The notes beneath the pieces are model-generated. The model searched no databases. It had not been told where the DNA came from and was given only the letters and a program-made list of their open reading frames with translations. A DNA stretch of 6,074 bases from Nitrospirota bacterium (lineage in GTDB: Bacteria > Nitrospirota > Nitrospiria > Nitrospirales > NS-4), in NCBI GenBank assembly GCA_005877565.1, contig VBOK01000160.1, forward strand, positions 1-6,074, read 5' to 3'. Position 1 is the first letter of the stretch. Every line of letters begins with the position of its first letter. Below are positions 5,944 to 6,074 of the stretch, in pieces. Both the position numbers and the translations under genes were made by a program.

Positions 5944-5973
5944 ACTCTAACTGCCGGCTCCGATGGGTGTCAA
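5944..5973 (-). promoter_or_regulatory. Sigma-70-type promoter for the tatA-HEAT-HAD genes
   Basis: On the minus strand a perfect -35 TTGACA (5973-5968) is followed by an 18-base spacer and TAGAGT (5949-5944), a -10 with four of six consensus bases. Six bases separate the -10 from ATG 5937, so the start of transcription should fall at or very near the A of the ATG. This fits the lack of a convincing ribosome binding site before the gene. Confidence 0.6.
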
Positions 5974-5984
5974 GGAATAGCAGG

Positions 5985-6026
5985 CTTTTCCTCTCCCCTG
6001 GCGGGAGAGGATCAAGGTGAGGGGGA
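5985..6026. repeat. REP-like palindromic repeat element
   Basis: An 8-base perfect inverted repeat, CCTCTCCC (5990-5997) and GGGAGAGG (6003-6010), encloses the loop CTGGC and is followed by a GGTGAGGGGG tail. This resembles the dispersed palindromic elements common between genes in many GC-rich bacteria, whose plus-strand translation reads like SPLAGEDQGEGE. It lies just upstream of the tatA promoter. There is no T-run after the hairpin in either direction (AAAA follows on the minus strand), so it is not a standard intrinsic terminator. Confidence 0.65.
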
Positions 6027-6074
6027 ATGTCAGTGCACGCTCGCTTAGGACTGTCGCCTAACGCTCTGGCTGAG
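6027..6074. other. Right-edge non-coding sequence, nothing identified
   Basis: I see no gene here. The stretch TTAGG-N7-CCTAA (6046-6062) can form a five-base hairpin with a seven-base loop. The loop lacks the conserved U of an anticodon loop and there is no T-arm, so it is not a tRNA. The window ends before its context can be judged. Confidence 0.3.

Noticed and set aside
5990..6010. Intrinsic terminator at the CCTCTCCC/GGGAGAGG hairpin
   Set aside because: No T-run follows the stem in either reading direction. The four T lie before the stem on the plus strand, so AAAA follows on the minus strand.
4663..6048. A 461-codon plus-strand open frame opposite the HEAT and tatA-like genes
   Set aside because: Its product is rich in Arg, Gly, Leu and His, as expected from the antisense of GC-rich Ala/Pro codons. 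It has no recognisable domain and ends inside the REP-like repeat. The opposite strand encodes clear families.
6046..6062. tRNA anticodon arm at TTAGG-N7-CCTAA
   Set aside because: Position 33 of the loop is not U on either strand, there is no T-arm and no normal D-loop.
6056..6074. Start of an integron attC site (GCCTAAC matches the RYYYAAC core)
   Set aside because: Only a seven-base degenerate core is visible, the window ends before the second half, and no gene cassette or integrase is nearby.

Overview
This is a 6.1 kb chromosomal window of high-G+C bacterial DNA (about 60-65 % by eye). It is densely coding, with no insertion sequence, phage gene, CRISPR array or rRNA/tRNA gene that I can support. 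The gene styles suggest a Gram-negative-type bacterium: a class A-type monofunctional transglycosylase, a lipoprotein without Asp at +2, and a Tat component with a long Pro/Ala linker. The ClpX tail and the long TatA recall Nitrospirota or a similar deep lineage. That assignment is from memory and is weak.

Layout. Two gene groups converge near 1280. On the plus strand (1-1277) lie the 3' part of clpX and, one base later, mtgA with an apparent TTG start. On the minus strand (5937 down to 1292) lie, in transcription order, a long TatA-like translocase subunit, a HEAT-repeat lipoprotein, a HAD/NT5C-like phosphohydrolase, dinB (DNA polymerase IV) and an indoleamine 2,3-dioxygenase (IDO) family haem protein. 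The first three minus-strand genes are packed tightly: TAA directly followed by ATG, then an ATGA overlap. dinB follows after 169 bases that carry two similar inverted repeats and a candidate -10 element. The IDO-family gene follows dinB after 32 bases. The convergent ends are 14 bases apart, with no clear terminator between them.

How the genes fit together. clpX (proteolysis) and mtgA (peptidoglycan synthesis) are housekeeping genes. The tat, lipoprotein and HAD genes form a compact unit, with the first two acting at the cell envelope. dinB may have its own promoter and could carry the IDO gene with it. No kynurenine-pathway gene and no tatC are visible.

Most worth a second look: (1) the TatA-like protein carries a second copy of its amphipathic-helix motif after a long Pro/Ala linker; (2) the bacterial IDO has a distal haem pocket that, by residue spacing, looks like that of tryptophan 2,3-dioxygenase; (3) DinB stops before the usual C-terminal clamp-binding peptide; (4) paired inverted repeats lie upstream of dinB; (5) the tat promoter appears to make a leaderless or nearly leaderless mRNA; (6) the 3' end of the HAD gene has a 14-base match to the 3' tail of 16S rRNA. 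The right edge holds a REP-like palindromic repeat.
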